Notes under the pieces: generated by a model
Told to the model about the DNA's origin: nothing
The model's input: the letters and a program-made list of their open reading frames with translations, nothing else
Databases searched by the model: none
NCBI RefSeq assembly: GCF_901000735.1
Contig: NC_081543.1
Location: 21,905,515-21,969,514 of the forward strand
Direction of reading: 5' to 3'
DNA: 64,000 nucleotides
DNA from: Corylus avellana
Taxonomy: Eukaryota > Streptophyta > Magnoliopsida > Fagales > Betulaceae
Made by a program: the position numbers and the translations under genes
Shown here: positions 10,588 through 22,600 of the stretch, one piece after another
Numbering within the stretch: position 1 is the stretch's first letter
Layout: each line of letters begins with the position of its first letter

Positions 10588-11559
10588 TTATAACATGAAA
10601 AAAAATTTACCTGAGATATGGACGAAATTGTCTGAAATAGCATAGCTCATAACACACTCCCAAACTTGAATGGAAGCACACTTGTCATCGGGAGATGAGA
10701 AAACTGGTTGGACAAAGGTATGGCTCTTAGCTTACCCCCAAGCTTGAATGTAGGAACACTTGTCCCTAGAATAAATCAATGAAACTCCAACCAAATTCCT
10801 ATCAATTTCAACACATTGTTGTATAAAAATAAGCAAAGAATTTGAATTGGACAACAATAAAAAAAAAAAAAACCTGGAAGGAGATCATGTACCCTAGCCT
10901 GATGGAGGACTCAAGTGCATAGAGCAAGCGTTGTATGGAATTATGGCTAAAGTCTGAGATTGATGACCCCTATAAGAAAAAAGAAGCCAACAGATTTGGA
11001 ATTTACAGTAACTTTAGTACTGCTGGATGGAGATGCGCTCAATCGCAGGGGACATGCGGTCAATCGCATTGGTACGCTTGATTCCTCTGGTTGGGTGCTC
11101 TGTCACACTACTGCAGCTAGAAATACGGCAGCTTAGTACTGCTGTCTGGCAATCATGCGGTCGATCGTTGAGTACTTGCGCTCGATCGCACTGCAACATG
11201 GTAGCTCAAAGTTGCGGACAGAAAATAGAGAAAAATTAAAAACAAAATAAAAAAAATAAAAATTAATAGAATGTAAAACAAAAACAAAAAAACAAAATGA
11301 AAAATAAAAATAAAAATAAAAGAAAACAGAACAGAAAAACAAAAAATAAAAATAAAAATAGCAAAAAATAAAAAATAAATAAAAGCAAAATTGAAATCAG
11401 CAGCTTCAGTACTGCTATCTGGCTGGGCGCTCGATCTCCCAAGAATGGGCACTCGAGCATACTATCACAAAGCATATAAGGCTCACAGGCAACAATGCGC
11501 TCGATCGTAGTGAGATTGTGCTTGATCGCACTGCCGCAAATTAAATCAGATTTGCGGAC

Positions 11560-11700
11560 AGAAACATAAACGAAAAACAAAACATAAAAATTAAACAAAA
11601 ATAAACAGAAACAAAAAAACAAAACAAAACAAAAAAAAACAAAACGAAACAAAAACAAAAAAACAAAAAACAAAAACAAAAACAAAACAAAAAACAAAAA

Positions 11701-11731
<31 letters not shown>

Positions 11732-11870
11732 CAAAAAAAAAAAACTAAAACAAAATTAAAAACTAAACAAAAGAGAGAGAGAGAGAGAAAAAATAAATAA
11801 ATAAATAAAAAGAAACTAAATTAAACTAAATGAAAAAAAAAATAAAAAATAAAAAATAAAAAATTCTAGA
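11560..11870. repeat. AAAAC/AAAT low-complexity repeat
   Basis: Long A-rich tract with frequent single C (AAAAC-type units), then GA repeats at 11772-11788 and AAAT units to 11870. The reverse frame is open only because of this composition. Confidence 0.9.
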
Positions 11871-11886
11871 CATAATTTAACACAAT

Positions 11887-11903
11887 CCCCGGCAACGGCG
11901 CCG
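11887..11903 (-). promoter_or_regulatory. tRNA-Asp primer-binding site
   Basis: The minus strand reads CGGCGCCGTTGCCGGGG, differing only at the first base from the 17-nt complement of the plant tRNA-Asp 3' end (TGGCGCCGTTGCCGGGG). It starts 6 nt after the LTR end. Confidence 0.85.
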
Positions 11904-11909
11904 AAAACT

Positions 11910-12753
11910 TATTGTACAAAATATCTACCTAAATTAATAGGCAAATACTTGGTACGTTTTACTGGGAAGTGCACAAGATCAAATGATAGTATAGCAAGCA
12001 AATACGAGATTATTCTCACAAGGATTGGTAAATTATGTTTAGAAGTAATTTCCTATTTAATTATCATAAAAAATTCAATTGTCACGATTGAATTAAAATA
12101 AGGAAATAAAACAAAAGACTTGATTAGGGTTTCAAGCTAGCCCCAATTAAAATATAAACTACATAACAAAATAAAAGTGAAAGAGAAGAAAAACCCAAAC
12201 TCCTCTTGATCTAGCCATCAGTTCCTTTCCAGAGCTTGTGCCTCTTTCTCCACACTTTTTCCTAAAAGCTAAGAGGTTTATTTATAGGCCTAAAGAAATC
12301 CTAGAACCTCTAGTAAACCTAGAAAATTCGTAGGGTTTAGTCCTATTACAAGTGGGACTTGGAATACCCTAATATGGAAGGAAAGGGAATTCTGGCCGTA
12401 GCTAACTATTCCCAGCACACGGGTGCGATCAATCGCAGCCCATGTTCGCTCAATCGAAGGTCTGTGATCGAGTCTCCTTGTGTGCGCACGAGCACAAGGC
12501 TACACTCATATGGTCTTTTTGCTTATAGTGCGCTCGATCGCAGGTCCCCTGTGATCGATTGCACTACCAGAGCCTCTAGCTTTTCCCAAATTTGCTCTTT
12601 AAGCCCAATACTTCCATATTTGCTTCCTTTTCTTTCAAAAGCTTACAAAAACAAAGAAAACACATAAAAGAAATAAAATAGTATAAACTAACAGCTAAGG
12701 AATTAACACATATAAGTTAAGGGCTAAAATATGAATATTTTTGACACTTAACA
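11910..12753 (-). mobile_element. 5' LTR (LTR-B) of nested element
   Basis: The LTR starts TGTTAAGTGTC (at 12753) and ends TTGTACAATA (at 11910). It contains GCGCTCGATCGCAGG and related motifs at 12420-12560 and a TATA-like TATAAATA (minus strand, about 12278-12286). It is shorter (844 bp) than the LTR-B copies elsewhere (about 1.3 kb). Confidence 0.75.
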
Positions 12754-12754
12754 C

Positions 12755-13529
12755 GTGGATTGTTTTCGCAAGGAGATCGTGTTTGGACCACCGAGAGCAG
12801 CAAAGTTCAAGATTCGGGGAGATCAAAATACAGGCATGCTCAAATTGATATCTACACTACAAGTGACGAAATTACTGAGAAGTTGGTGTTCAGGATACTT
12901 GGCTTGCGTAACAGAAGAAAAATCGGGATGCAGGATTGAGGAAATACCTATAGTACGGGAATTTGTGGACGTTTTCCCAGAAAAGCTGCCAAGGATACCT
13001 CCGGACAGGGAGACCAAATTCACCATTGACTTACTACCACACACCGCACCCATATGCAAGGCTCCATACAGAATGGCGCCGCTAGAACTCAAGGAGCTCA
13101 AGGATCAGTTACAAGAACTTCTGGACAAGGGTTTTATCCACCCCAGTGTTTCTCCATGTGGAGCACCGGTCTTATTCATGAAGAAAAAGGATGGGTCGAT
13201 GAGACTATGTATCGACTATCGGGAACTGAATAAGGTGACAATCAAGAATAGATATCCACTGCCGAGGATTGATGACCTCTTTGACCAGCTCCAAGGGTCA
13301 TAGGTATTCTCTAAGATTGACCTTCGTTTCGGCTATCACCAACTCAAAATTCAGGAGAAGGAGGTACAGAAGACGGCGTTCCGAACAAGGTATGGGCATT
13401 ATGAATTCTTAGTAATGCCTTTTGAGTTAACTAATGCTCCGGTAGCTTTCATGGATATCATGAACCGGATTTTTTGAGAGCTTGTCTATCGGTGTGTGGT
13501 GGTATTTATCGACGACATCTTAATCTACT
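12755..13529 (+). pseudogene. gypsy 1 protease end and reverse transcriptase, part 1
   Basis: After '[12 protein letters not shown]' (end of protease) comes the linker '[20 protein letters not shown]', then RT fingers/palm: '[20 protein letters not shown]', '[20 protein letters not shown]', '[20 protein letters not shown]'. A stop (TAG 13301-13303) interrupts, then '[15 protein letters not shown]', a TGA after 'MNRIF', and the catalytic box VFIDDILIY. The box is followed directly by a solo LTR, so the ORF is split between Y and S of the conserved 'FIDDILIYS'. Confidence 0.92.
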
Positions 13530-14931
13530 TGTTATGCAAATTTTAATATACTCGCAAGTGCACGAATCGTTTGCAATATAATGTTTTGCAAGTGCGAGGT
13601 GGAACCCACAGGCAATTGTGTTTTTGAAAGAGCAATTTATATCTAAACTAATTAAATCCTAATCTAGTTCCAAAAAGAGTTTTGATTTTGGTTTTAAAAA
13701 TTAAAAGACAAACATAAACTAATTAAAATAAACGAAGAGATAAAATACTGAGGTTTGGGAATTCACACTCACCGAATCATAACAACATACTTCCATGTTT
13801 ATCAATATTAATCTGAAGTTTTCACAATTAAAATCTTAGATATGTTTTACTATGCTTCAAACAATTAATCAAAACTATCACATGTATCCATTCATTGCAC
13901 AAATCACAAAAGGAATCCAATATCAATCAAATCATCAGATGTATCCGTAAATCATAAAAGATATCCAATTTTAATTGAAACACCAAATGTATCCGTAGAA
14001 CAAATCACAAGGGATATCCAATTATTTAGGCAAATAAAATCAAGCAATCAATTATGTGAAATTATCTTAAATCATCAAGTGTATCCTTGAATCACAAAAG
14101 ATATCCAAAAATCACTCCACACATTGAAAATAAGTAAAATAATTGAAATATTAAACCTAATAAAATCAGATAAATAAAGACTTACATGAAAGTATTGATG
14201 TTCTTCATCGGTGAGGCTTTATCCCCGGCCTTAGTTGGGAATTTAGCTCCACATAAAAATAAAACATAAATCTAAAGGAAATCTAAACTGAAAGGAGAAA
14301 AACTTTAGAAATTTGCTCTCTAGAATTCTATTCTTTTCTTGAATACAAAGAAGTCTATTTATAGGCTTAGAGAAGTCCTTGAAGCCCTATTAAACTTAGA
14401 TAATTCGGAGGTCTGTCTTCGAGTCAAAATAGAAGTCTGAAATCGGAATAGGAATCATCTAGATTTGTGTCCTTTTATTACGGGGCGATTTTGGCATAGT
14501 AATCGACCGAATTAGGAAAATCCTATTTCAAAATGAGCTGTATTATTTTGAGTTAGCTTTCCAATGACACTTGAATCACTTCAATCCGATATTTGAGTGG
14601 AAAGTTATGGTCAAAATACTGAGACATGCAGAATCTGAATTTGAATCTAATCGAAAATTTTATCCAATCTGAACTTTAATCTAATCTGATCTTTAATCTG
14701 ATTTAACATTTTCTTAGATTTGGTTAAACTTAACCACATCATTTAGGTCTTCTTAAAGTATGCTTTCTTCCAAACTTTGCATTTTTTTTTCCTTTAAAGC
14801 AATAGTTTTCTTCAATGACCTACAAAATACTAAAAACAAAAAACTAACACAAAACATTAAATAACGATACAACTAAAAGATTAACTAATGTAAATAAAGG
14901 GGTTCAAATATGGAATATTTGGCACTTATCA
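13530..14931 (-). mobile_element. Solo LTR-A inserted in reverse transcriptase
   Basis: 1402 bp, TGTTATGCAAA...GGCACTTATCA on the plus strand. It has no primer site or internal sequence. It is flanked by a perfect 5-bp target duplication, ctact (13525-13529 and 14932-14936). Removing LTR plus one repeat restores the RT frame across 'LIYSK'. It is the product of LTR-LTR recombination after a full insertion. A TATA-like motif (TATAAATA, minus) lies near 14354. Confidence 0.95.
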
Positions 14932-14936
14932 CTACT

Positions 14937-15700
14937 CAAAGAGTCGGGAGGAGCACGAGGAACATTTGCGGACGGTGTTGAGCGTCTTGAGGAAACACCA
15001 ACTTTACGCGAAATTCAAGAAATACGAATTCTGGTTAGACAATGTGGCGTTCTTAGGGCACGTTGTTACTAAGGATGAAATTGCAGTGGACCTAAGTAAA
15101 GTGGAAGCGGTAGTCAATTGGGTGAGGCCGTCGAATGCCCACGAGGTGCGAAGTTTTTTGGGTCTTGCTGGCTATTATAGGAGGTTCGTTGAAGGATTTT
15201 CTCAGTTGGCGGCACCAAGAACAAGAAATTTTAGTGGTCAGAGGAGTGTCAACAAAGTTTCCAAGAATTGAAGCAACGTTTAGGCACTACGCCAATCCTC
15301 ACTCTCCCATCAGGATTGGATGGATTTGTGATTTATAGTGACGTCTCACACAAAGGGTTGGATTGCGTACTAATGCAACAAGGGAAAGTAATCGCCTATG
15401 CCTCGAGACAGTTGAAGACTTACGAGCGCAATTACCTGACTCACGACCTTGACCTTGCTGTGGTAGTCTTTGCTCTTAAGATATGGCGGCACTACTTGTA
15501 CGGGGAGCATTGTGAAATCTACACAGATCATAAAAGCCTGAAATACTTCTTCACCCAGAAAGAGCTCAATATGTGCCAAAGTCGTTGGCTAGAATACCTA
15601 AAGGACTACGACTATACGATCAACTACCACCCAGGGAAGGCGAATGTAGTTGTTGATGCTCTCAGTAGAAAAACCATAGCTGGAAGCATATCTGCCATGT
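14937..15700 (+). pseudogene. gypsy 1 reverse transcriptase part 2 and RNase H
   Basis: The RT thumb/connection reads '[20 protein letters not shown]', '[20 protein letters not shown]' and '[19 protein letters not shown]'. After a frameshift near 15220-15270, RNase H reads '[20 protein letters not shown]', '[16 protein letters not shown]', '[20 protein letters not shown]' and '[17 protein letters not shown]'. The catalytic TDHKSL and DALSR motifs are present. The frameshift removes part of the RT/RNase H junction. Confidence 0.92.
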
Positions 15701-15749
15701 TCATTATGCAAAAGGAACTACTCTTTGACCTGGAAGGGCCGGAGTAGAG

Positions 15750-16216
15750 ATGATGGTGGGGGAAATCCAGTCTTATATGAGTAGCCTAACCTTGGAGCAA
15801 ACCTTGATGGAGCAAATTAGAATCGCCAAGCTATCGGACAATGAAATTATCAAAAGCCGTGAAAAAGTGGAAAAAGGGGTACAATCGGATTTTCACATAG
15901 CTGAAGATGGGATATTAAAGTTTCGCAACCAGGTGTGCATTCCCAAGGATGCAGAACTGAAAAGGGTCATCTTGTTAGAAGCCCATCAGTCCTCATATAT
16001 AGTCCATCCAAGTAACACCAAGATGTATCGAGATTTACGTAAAAATTATTGGTGGGAAGGAATGAAGAAGGATACCGCACGGTATGTAGAACAAAGCCTC
16101 ACGTTTCAGCAAGTCAAGGTGGAGCATCAGAGACCTGCAGGACCTTTGCAACCCCTATTTATTCCTTAGTGGAAATGGGAACGTATTTCGATGGATTTCG
16201 TGTCAGGCTTTCCTTT
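15750..16216 (+). pseudogene. gypsy 1 integrase, N-terminal part
   Basis: The zinc-binding N-terminal domain has 'LLEAHQSSYIVHPSNTKMYR' (both His kept), but the two Cys of the HHCC finger are Ser and Phe ('VEQSLTFQQ'). The homologue at 43850 keeps both Cys. The catalytic core begins 'RISMDFVSGFP' in another frame (after a TAG at about 16168) and ends at 16216, where unrelated sequence starts. The core domain after the first Asp is missing. Confidence 0.88.
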
Positions 16217-16560
16217 AGACTGTCATTGAGCGTTCGGTACTATACTCGAACGTTTGGTGTACTATTGCATAGTGTTTCTAGGGCTTCAAATTGAACGTTG
16301 GTCAATACCCAATGGTTTTATTATTTGGTCGTTGAACGTTTGGTGTGTTCCCTAGTTGAACGCACTAAGGTTAACATCGAACGTTCGGTGGTCCCCTACT
16401 GAACGTTCTGCTAGAGGCGAAATAAGGTTGTTTTGGCCATTTTCTTGAAATAAGAAGGGTTTTTAAAACATTGCAAGTAATGTTGGTTTTATAAAAATAT
16501 TTACTGAAGATATTTATTTTTCCTTAATGGTCGGGACTTGATTTTAAAGTTTTGGGGCAT
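16217..16560. repeat. LTR-like segment with repeated GAACGTT motif
   Basis: No coding sequence. At least six copies of (T/C)GAACGTT(C/T)GG or close variants occur within about 200 bp (16217-16415). The segment ends 'gggcatcaca', which looks like an LTR end. It lies between the broken integrase and a copia remnant and is probably a fragment of another LTR. I do not recognise the family. Confidence 0.4.
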
Positions 16561-16579
16561 CACAGCTGCTCCTTGCACT

Positions 16580-17450
16580 TCAGGAAGAAACTCACCAAGT
16601 TTGATGGTGATCCCGTTAGTAGATTTTTCTACCTACAAGCATATTGTTGAGGCACTTCAATATTGTACCCTCATTAGACTAGACATTCATACTCAGTAAA
16701 CTAGCTTTGCCAGTCTCTTCATTGTCCCACAACCATCCATTTTACTATTGCTAAAAGGGTGCTTTGTTACCTTAAGAGTACTACTGATCACGGACTATAC
16801 TTTACTCCTGGACCACTTCAGTTGCAAGCATACTGTGATTCAGATTGGGCCGGGGATCCAATTGATTGTAGATCAACTAGTGCCTATGGAGTTTTCTTTG
16901 GCCATTGTCTCATATCGTGGCAATCAAAGAAACAACATGTCGTCTTTAGATCAAGCACTAAAGCTAAATATCGGTCTATGACCATTGCCACAACGAAGTT
17001 GTATTGCTTAAGAATGCTCTTTAAGGAATTGCATATTCCTCTTTCCACTCCTCCAGTACTGTGTGTGATAATTTGGGAGCAATTGCCATAGCATCTAATC
17101 CGGTTTATCATACTAGAACTAAGCATATTGAAGTTGATTATCATTTCATTTAGAAGAAGGTCCTACAAAAGGATATTGCTTGTCGGTTTATTTCTACAGT
17201 TGATAATTGTGCTGACATTTTTACTAAGGGGCTATCATCTTCTCAGTTCCTTTTATCTCCGTGACAAACTCATGATTGCTTCTTCTCCAATGAGTTTAAG
17301 AGGGGCTATTAAGGAGTCATCACAGAAGACTATTTATGTGCGAGACATTGAGTTGGATTCAAACTCATCCCTTACAGTGTTGTGTACAAACACTACATCA
17401 TCTGCAACATTGGGTTCCAATATTCCTCATGTTGAAGACACATAGCTGGC
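16580..17450 (+). pseudogene. Ty1/copia remnant: RT end and RNase H
   Basis: In shifting frames: 'TYKHIVEALQYCTLIRLDIH' (end of RT), 'TDHGLYFTPGPLQLQAYCDS', 'DWAGDPIDCRSTSAYGVFFG', 'SWQSKKQHVVFRSSTKAKYR', 'KHIEVDYHF' and 'NCADIFTKGLSS'. These are the standard order of copia RNase H, including the SRSS.EAEYR box, here FRSSTKAKYR. There are at least three frameshifts or stops. No LTR of its own is recognised. Confidence 0.88.
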
Positions 17451-17538
17451 TTCACATATAGTCATGTACTAAGGGGTTGTTTGGCAAACAATACCACCAC
17501 CTCCAAACACTATTCACTTCATTCCTTTAAAAAAATAA

Positions 17539-17869
17539 AGGGAAAAATTTACTTTATCCCCCTGAAGTTTTATGAGTTTTTCAATTTGAACCCCTAAGTT
17601 TAAAAATTGGCAAGATACCCCCTAATGTTTCAAAAATTTTCAATTTAAATCTTCCGTTAAATTGGACGGAAATCTATGAAATTATGTAATTACCCTCAGG
17701 CTTTTTTTAATAATAAAAAAAAAAATCGTTCAATTTAACGAAAATTAGTAACGGAAGGTTTTAATTGAAAATTTTTGAAATATTAGGAGGGTACATTGTC
17801 AATTTTTAAACTTTTGGGTTCAAATTGAAAAATCTCTAAAACTTCAGGGGGTAAAGTAGATTTTCCCCA
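17539..17869. mobile_element. Palindromic MITE-like element
   Basis: Two arms of about 130-150 bp are inverted copies (roughly 85% by eye): 'ctttatccccctgaagtttt' on the left, and the reverse complement of 'aaacttcagggggtaaag' on the right. Both arms contain 'cttccgtta'. A-rich loop at the centre (about 17701-17725). Foldback MITE; superfamily not determined. Confidence 0.75.
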
Positions 17870-18497
17870 AAAATAAACATCAAAATATTCTCACTTTTTA
17901 TCACATCATTCACTTTTTACTATTATACAAATAAATAAAATAAATCGCTTCAAAACAAAATTTTTTCACACCCCCCGCCCCCCAAGTCTTCTTCTAATCA
18001 CAATAGATTTGAGGCCATGAGAGTCCTATCATGTGTTTAATTTCAGTAGTTTAGATTATCTATTTTGTCTAGTAAACAATCATGTAAACAGTGTACACTA
18101 CTTGTAATCTTCTATAAATTCATGGAATGCGATGGTCATGGTACTTTGGCCAAATTTCCTCTCACATTGCCTTTTCTTACAACTAAATCTATTACAAGTA
18201 GCATTTTATGACTGCTTTTTTTGTTGTTTACCGTAGGTTTAATTCGATTCACCCAACCATTAACATAGGAAAAAAAATCTAACAATTGTTCAAATTTAAT
18301 AAATTTCTCTGTAACTTATCTTTTCTTTCACTCTTTTTTATATTGAACAAATAATTTTTATATTTTTACTATTCTTTTTTAAGACATATTCAAAATAAGC
18401 TAGTGAAAGATAATTACCATTTATTCATTAAATCTCGAAAATATGTACATACAGAAGTATCTAGATAATTGACACAAAAAGACCCAAGAGTACTTGT
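17870..18497. other. Amine oxidase 3' flank, no other gene
   Basis: AT-rich sequence downstream of the stop codon of the amine oxidase gene (minus strand). It should contain its 3' UTR and poly(A) site; no single poly(A) signal can be chosen with confidence. Confidence 0.4.
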
Positions 18498-18708
18498 TCA
18501 ACCTGAAGCGGCAGGCTTGCAAACAGGGAGGTCATTCTCCACATTAGGTGGGATCCGCAGAATAGGGTTGCTCTCAAAGAAATTGACTGGCTTCAGATCA
18601 AAGCTTGATGAGACGGTGGGCATAATGGGGAAATCCTCCTGGCATGGTATGTGATGGAACCCTAGCGTGTACCACACGACAATGTCCTTATTCTCAATTG
18701 CTCTATCC
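18498..18708 (-). CDS. CuAO: Amine oxidase exon 4 (residues 662-731)
   Basis: 211 bp. Acceptor CAG|GGATAG. It completes the split Arg codon, continues [20 protein letters not shown], and ends PVCKPAASG with TGA at 18500-18498. It carries the third copper ligand (His681) and the conserved CQEDFPIMP. Confidence 0.95.
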
Positions 18709-19618
18709 CTGCAAAATCAACCCCATTAATGGCAATACTTTAGCCATTGAAATATTGACTAGTCAAGCCCAACTGGGAAAATCTAATGGATAATATCAAG
18801 TTTGTCAAGGCTGGCTGCATCAGCCATTGAATCATGAACAAAATTATGTCATGTCATGCATGAGAAAATATCATGTATAAGGTCTAATGGTCAATTTAAG
18901 CATCACTTATACATAGATAAACAAAAGACGTGTTGGACAATGAAATAAACATTTCCTTATTGTTTTTGGTGCATACTTTTTGTAACAGTAAAAATTATTA
19001 TTAAATTTTAGATTCAATGATGATTTTCGCTGTCATATAAAGAAGTACGCACTACAAAGTGTGTAGCATTTCTCTTCCTCTACATACTTTTTTCTTTCTT
19101 TTTTTTTTTTTTTTTCAATAAAAAGGGAAGGGGTTAAAAGAAACAAAAAGTCCAAAAATGGTAGTGTCCCCAATAACAAACTCAAAACAAAAACAACACC
19201 AAACTGGAAACATCAAATAGGAAATGAGTGTGCTAATGATCACAAAGGGGTCAAAAAAAGTTCAAGAAGGTTGGGCTCCCTAACAACAAATCCAAAACGA
19301 AAACATAAGTGCTAAACTCGAAACACAAAATAGGAAATGGGTGTGTTACTGACCCCAAAGGAGTCAAAAATGTCATGGTCCTCTATACCTTAGGCAAAAG
19401 CCAAAAATTGGGCCACATAAAGCAGTATAGGCACCAAAACAGAAGAGGACATGGTCACGACTGTTACAAGACCTTTCAACCCTATCTAAACCTTCAAAAA
19501 ATGGGACACGAACGAGAACATGACCCTTGAAAGACCCTTTAGCCCTACCCCTATCATTCATACTAATTTATTACATTAGTTGCACTTAATTATTACATTT
19601 TTATGATGCAACATGTTT

Positions 19619-19655
<37 letters not shown>

Positions 19656-22600
19656 TCAAGTCACATGAAAAACACTTAAAAATCACTTAACATTAGCTAA
19701 TATATATTGAGTGTGATAGATAAATTTAAAAAATAACATTAATCATTAAAAAATTACGCAACAAAATTTAACAAATAAAATTAATTATTTATTAACTAAT
19801 GAGAAAAATGCCATGTAATATAATAGGTAACTTAAAGCGTTTATAACTTGCAAGTAATAAAGACTATAAGGGCTCATTTAGTTCGCAAAATGCGTATTCT
19901 ATTGGAAAATGAAATAGTTATTACTAGGAATGGAAGATATTGGAATGGAATAATTATTCTAATTCTCTAGTTTGGTAACAACACAGGTTTCATAATTGAA
20001 ATTGAATTAAAATTACTAAAAAGCCCATTTGATTTCTAATTTTTCCAAATCTCAAATTAAAAAAAAAATAATAATAAGTTAAACGTGTGGTGGCTGACCA
20101 CCACAGCATGCACGGCCACCCTTGACGAGATTTTGGATTCACATTGGGGGTAGCTGCAACAACCCCAGAGGACCTCGCCCCCAATGTGAATTGAGCCACC
20201 CCAGAATCCCACCGAGGGGTGATCAAGGCCACCCGGATGGCCCTGGGGGTGGCTGGTCCACCGCGAGGCCCTCCAGGGATGGCGCAAGGCCTTTTGTGGG
20301 TAGCTGGCCACCTATTGGGATGGTTGGCCACCCACATGATTTATTATTATTAATTTTTTTTTTTTTTAGTTTCAGAAAAAAAAAAATGATTTTAATAAAA
20401 AACTTTGTCCTTATCATAAGGAATAACTATTCCTCTAAAAAGTGAGAGGAATAGCTATCCCTGTGTGGATGAGATTAGTCATTCTCATGGAAATAACTAA
20501 TCGTAGGAATAAACCCCTACCAAACAAAAGAATGATTATTCCTATGGAATAATCATTCTTTTCCAAGGGTCTATTGCGCAAACAAAATGGGCATTAATAT
20601 TTTCAATCACTCAAACTCATTAAAATTAAAAAAATAAATAAAAGGGGTAATTACCTTTTTCCTCATTAACTACAACACATTGTTACTTTGCCCCCATGAA
20701 CTCACAACACTACTCTCCGACCCCATCAAACTACCATTTTGTGCCCAAAACCCCTATTTCGTCAATTAAAAGCGTTATCTCAAACGATTAAAGTGACAAT
20801 GCGTTGTAATTTATGGGGGCAAAGTGACAATGTGGTATAGTTTAAGGAGGTAAAGTGACACCGTGTTGTAATTTATGGGGGTAAAGTAACGGATTAACCG
20901 TCTGAGTTAACACATTTGATTGACGGAATGGAATTTTGGGCACAAAATAATAATTTGATGGGGTTAGACAATAAGGTTGTCGGTTCATGAGGACAAAGTA
21001 ATAATACGTTGTAATTGACGAGAAAAAAGGTAATTACTCCTAAATAAAAAGACCTTTGCAAAGTTGAAAATAAGAGTAAAATTTTTCAAAGGGGCATACC
21101 TGTCAGACCATGTTGCAAGAGTGTCTTCACCATGGCTCTGGTAAGCAAACAACCCGCCCGCCCACTGCTCGCTCCGGTTATAGGGAGTGACCCATATTTG
21201 GTTGTTCGTGAAAGCACCCCGCTTCTGGGGAGGGTCTTGAAGATCAAGCAAGCTAGCCGCTGTGCCACTGGGAACCACCTTATATCCAACCGGGTTTCCG
21301 ACCCGGGTCTTCTTTGATGGGTTAATGACGTGGAACTCCGACGGGTCATAGAGCTTGAGCTTAATCTGTGCATCCTTCTCAGTCTTAGCCACATTTCGTA
21401 CGGCTTTCAGGTAGCTTTTCCGTGGTGACTCACCCGCTGAGGTCTGCTCCTTCTTGATGTTGACCTGAACGAAGGAATTATCTGAGCCGTCGATCTCCAT
21501 ATCAAGGTGGAAGGTGACGTAGTGATCGTGGATAACACCGATGACATTTTCGGACAACAGGGTTCCGTATAGATTTTCTTGATTCGGAATCTGGTTTATG
21601 TTGTCGTACTCGGTGCCTTTCACCATCAGAATACCACTAAGTCCAACCTGAGATTAAAGATTGTAGTGATCAGCAGAATATTCTCCCTTTTTTTTTTTTT
21701 TTTTTTCTGGTAAATTAGTCAGTGTACATATCATAAGAAGAAAAAAGTTGCACATGTATCGTCATTGATGACCATCCACTTGGTAAAGAGGACAAAAGAC
21801 GAAAAGTAGGATTCATAGCCAGCTAGATATTTGTATAATTGGGAATCATGGAGAGAATGACAAAGGAATCTGCAACAAAGAAGCCCAAAATAAAAAAATA
21901 GGATTGTTTTAATCTTTTTCTAACGGATATTTTTCTCAGCCCCTTCAAAAGAATCCATATCTCATTCCTCTCGTTAATTAAGTTTATATCTTTATTCATT
22001 TGGGTGGTTCGGCAACCCTCATTCAAGTAAACCTCATGCTCCATCACCTCTGGTTTAAGGGGTTTTTTTTTTCTTTCTTTTTTCTAGAAAACAAAAATTT
22101 ATATATTCAATAATTTTTATTATTATTATTATGAACAACACGTGTTATAATTCGTGATGATATGGGATTTAACGTTTTTGTCAAACTATTAAATAGAAGT
22201 TTAGCAAAGAAATCAATTTGTTATTTTTGCATATACGACCAAGCTCTGAGACATTTTTATACTATTAGATATTTAACTTTACATTTTTACCTAAACCTCA
22301 ACATAAATGTTAATTTATCAATTTCCATTAGATTCTCTCCTTTTGCACTAATAAAACAAATAAAAATAATAAAATGCCACTAACCTTAATTCTAATTAAT
22401 CCATCCGTTTGAAACTCCCAATCAACAATGTAATCGTAGTTAGCGACCGAGGCTGCCATCCTAACCACCAACGTTACCTTTGGCCTCACTTCTCTAATCT
22501 GCCAAAACAAATAAAGCAAACTTTATCATTAGTGCTGCACTAATTACAACTCATTAACAAAAGGACAACACAAAGTGATCCAATGACTCAGATATACTCC

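Larger units (their letters stand above)
10196..11885 (-). mobile_element. Noncoding internal region of LTR-B element
   Basis: No coding region. Its minus strand carries 'CAATGTGTAATTTAAGTTTGGGG', split as a hairpin (10568-10587) plus a purine tract, which recurs at 57568 in another element. Around 11030-11530 are several copies of the GCGCTCGATCGCAC-type motif, spaced between A-rich stretches. Confidence 0.6.
8613..12753 (-). mobile_element. LTR-B retroelement nested in gypsy 1
   Basis: Minus-strand order from the right: 5' LTR (11910-12753), a primer site complementary to tRNA-Asp (11887-11903), a noncoding internal region (10196-11885), then the 3' part of the 3' LTR (8613 to about 9147). 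The outer ends are TGTT...AACA. No intact ORF for a transposition protein is seen, so it is a non-autonomous element. A caulimovirid relic (9148-10195) occupies the place of the first half of the 3' LTR. No matching 5-bp target duplication remains (aaact versus cgtgg). Confidence 0.8.
6839..16216 (+). mobile_element. Ty3/gypsy element 1 (degenerate, nested insertions)
   Basis: Order on the plus strand: 3' end of the 5' LTR (6839-7039, ending GGGGATGTTACA), primer site, gag (7232-8330), protease (8331-8612), reverse transcriptase (12755-13529 and 14937-15270), RNase H (about 15268-15690), integrase (15750-16216, truncated). PR-RT-RH-INT order defines Ty3/gypsy. It belongs to the same family as the element at 35582-56675, as shown by matching LTR, gag start and polyprotein. 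It is broken by in-frame stops and frameshifts. An LTR-B element (8613-12753) and a solo LTR-A (13530-14931) interrupt it. The 3' LTR is missing. Confidence 0.92.

Noticed and set aside
11133..11729. Phenylalanine-rich 'membrane protein' frames
   Set aside because: They are translations of A-rich low-complexity DNA on the reverse strand.
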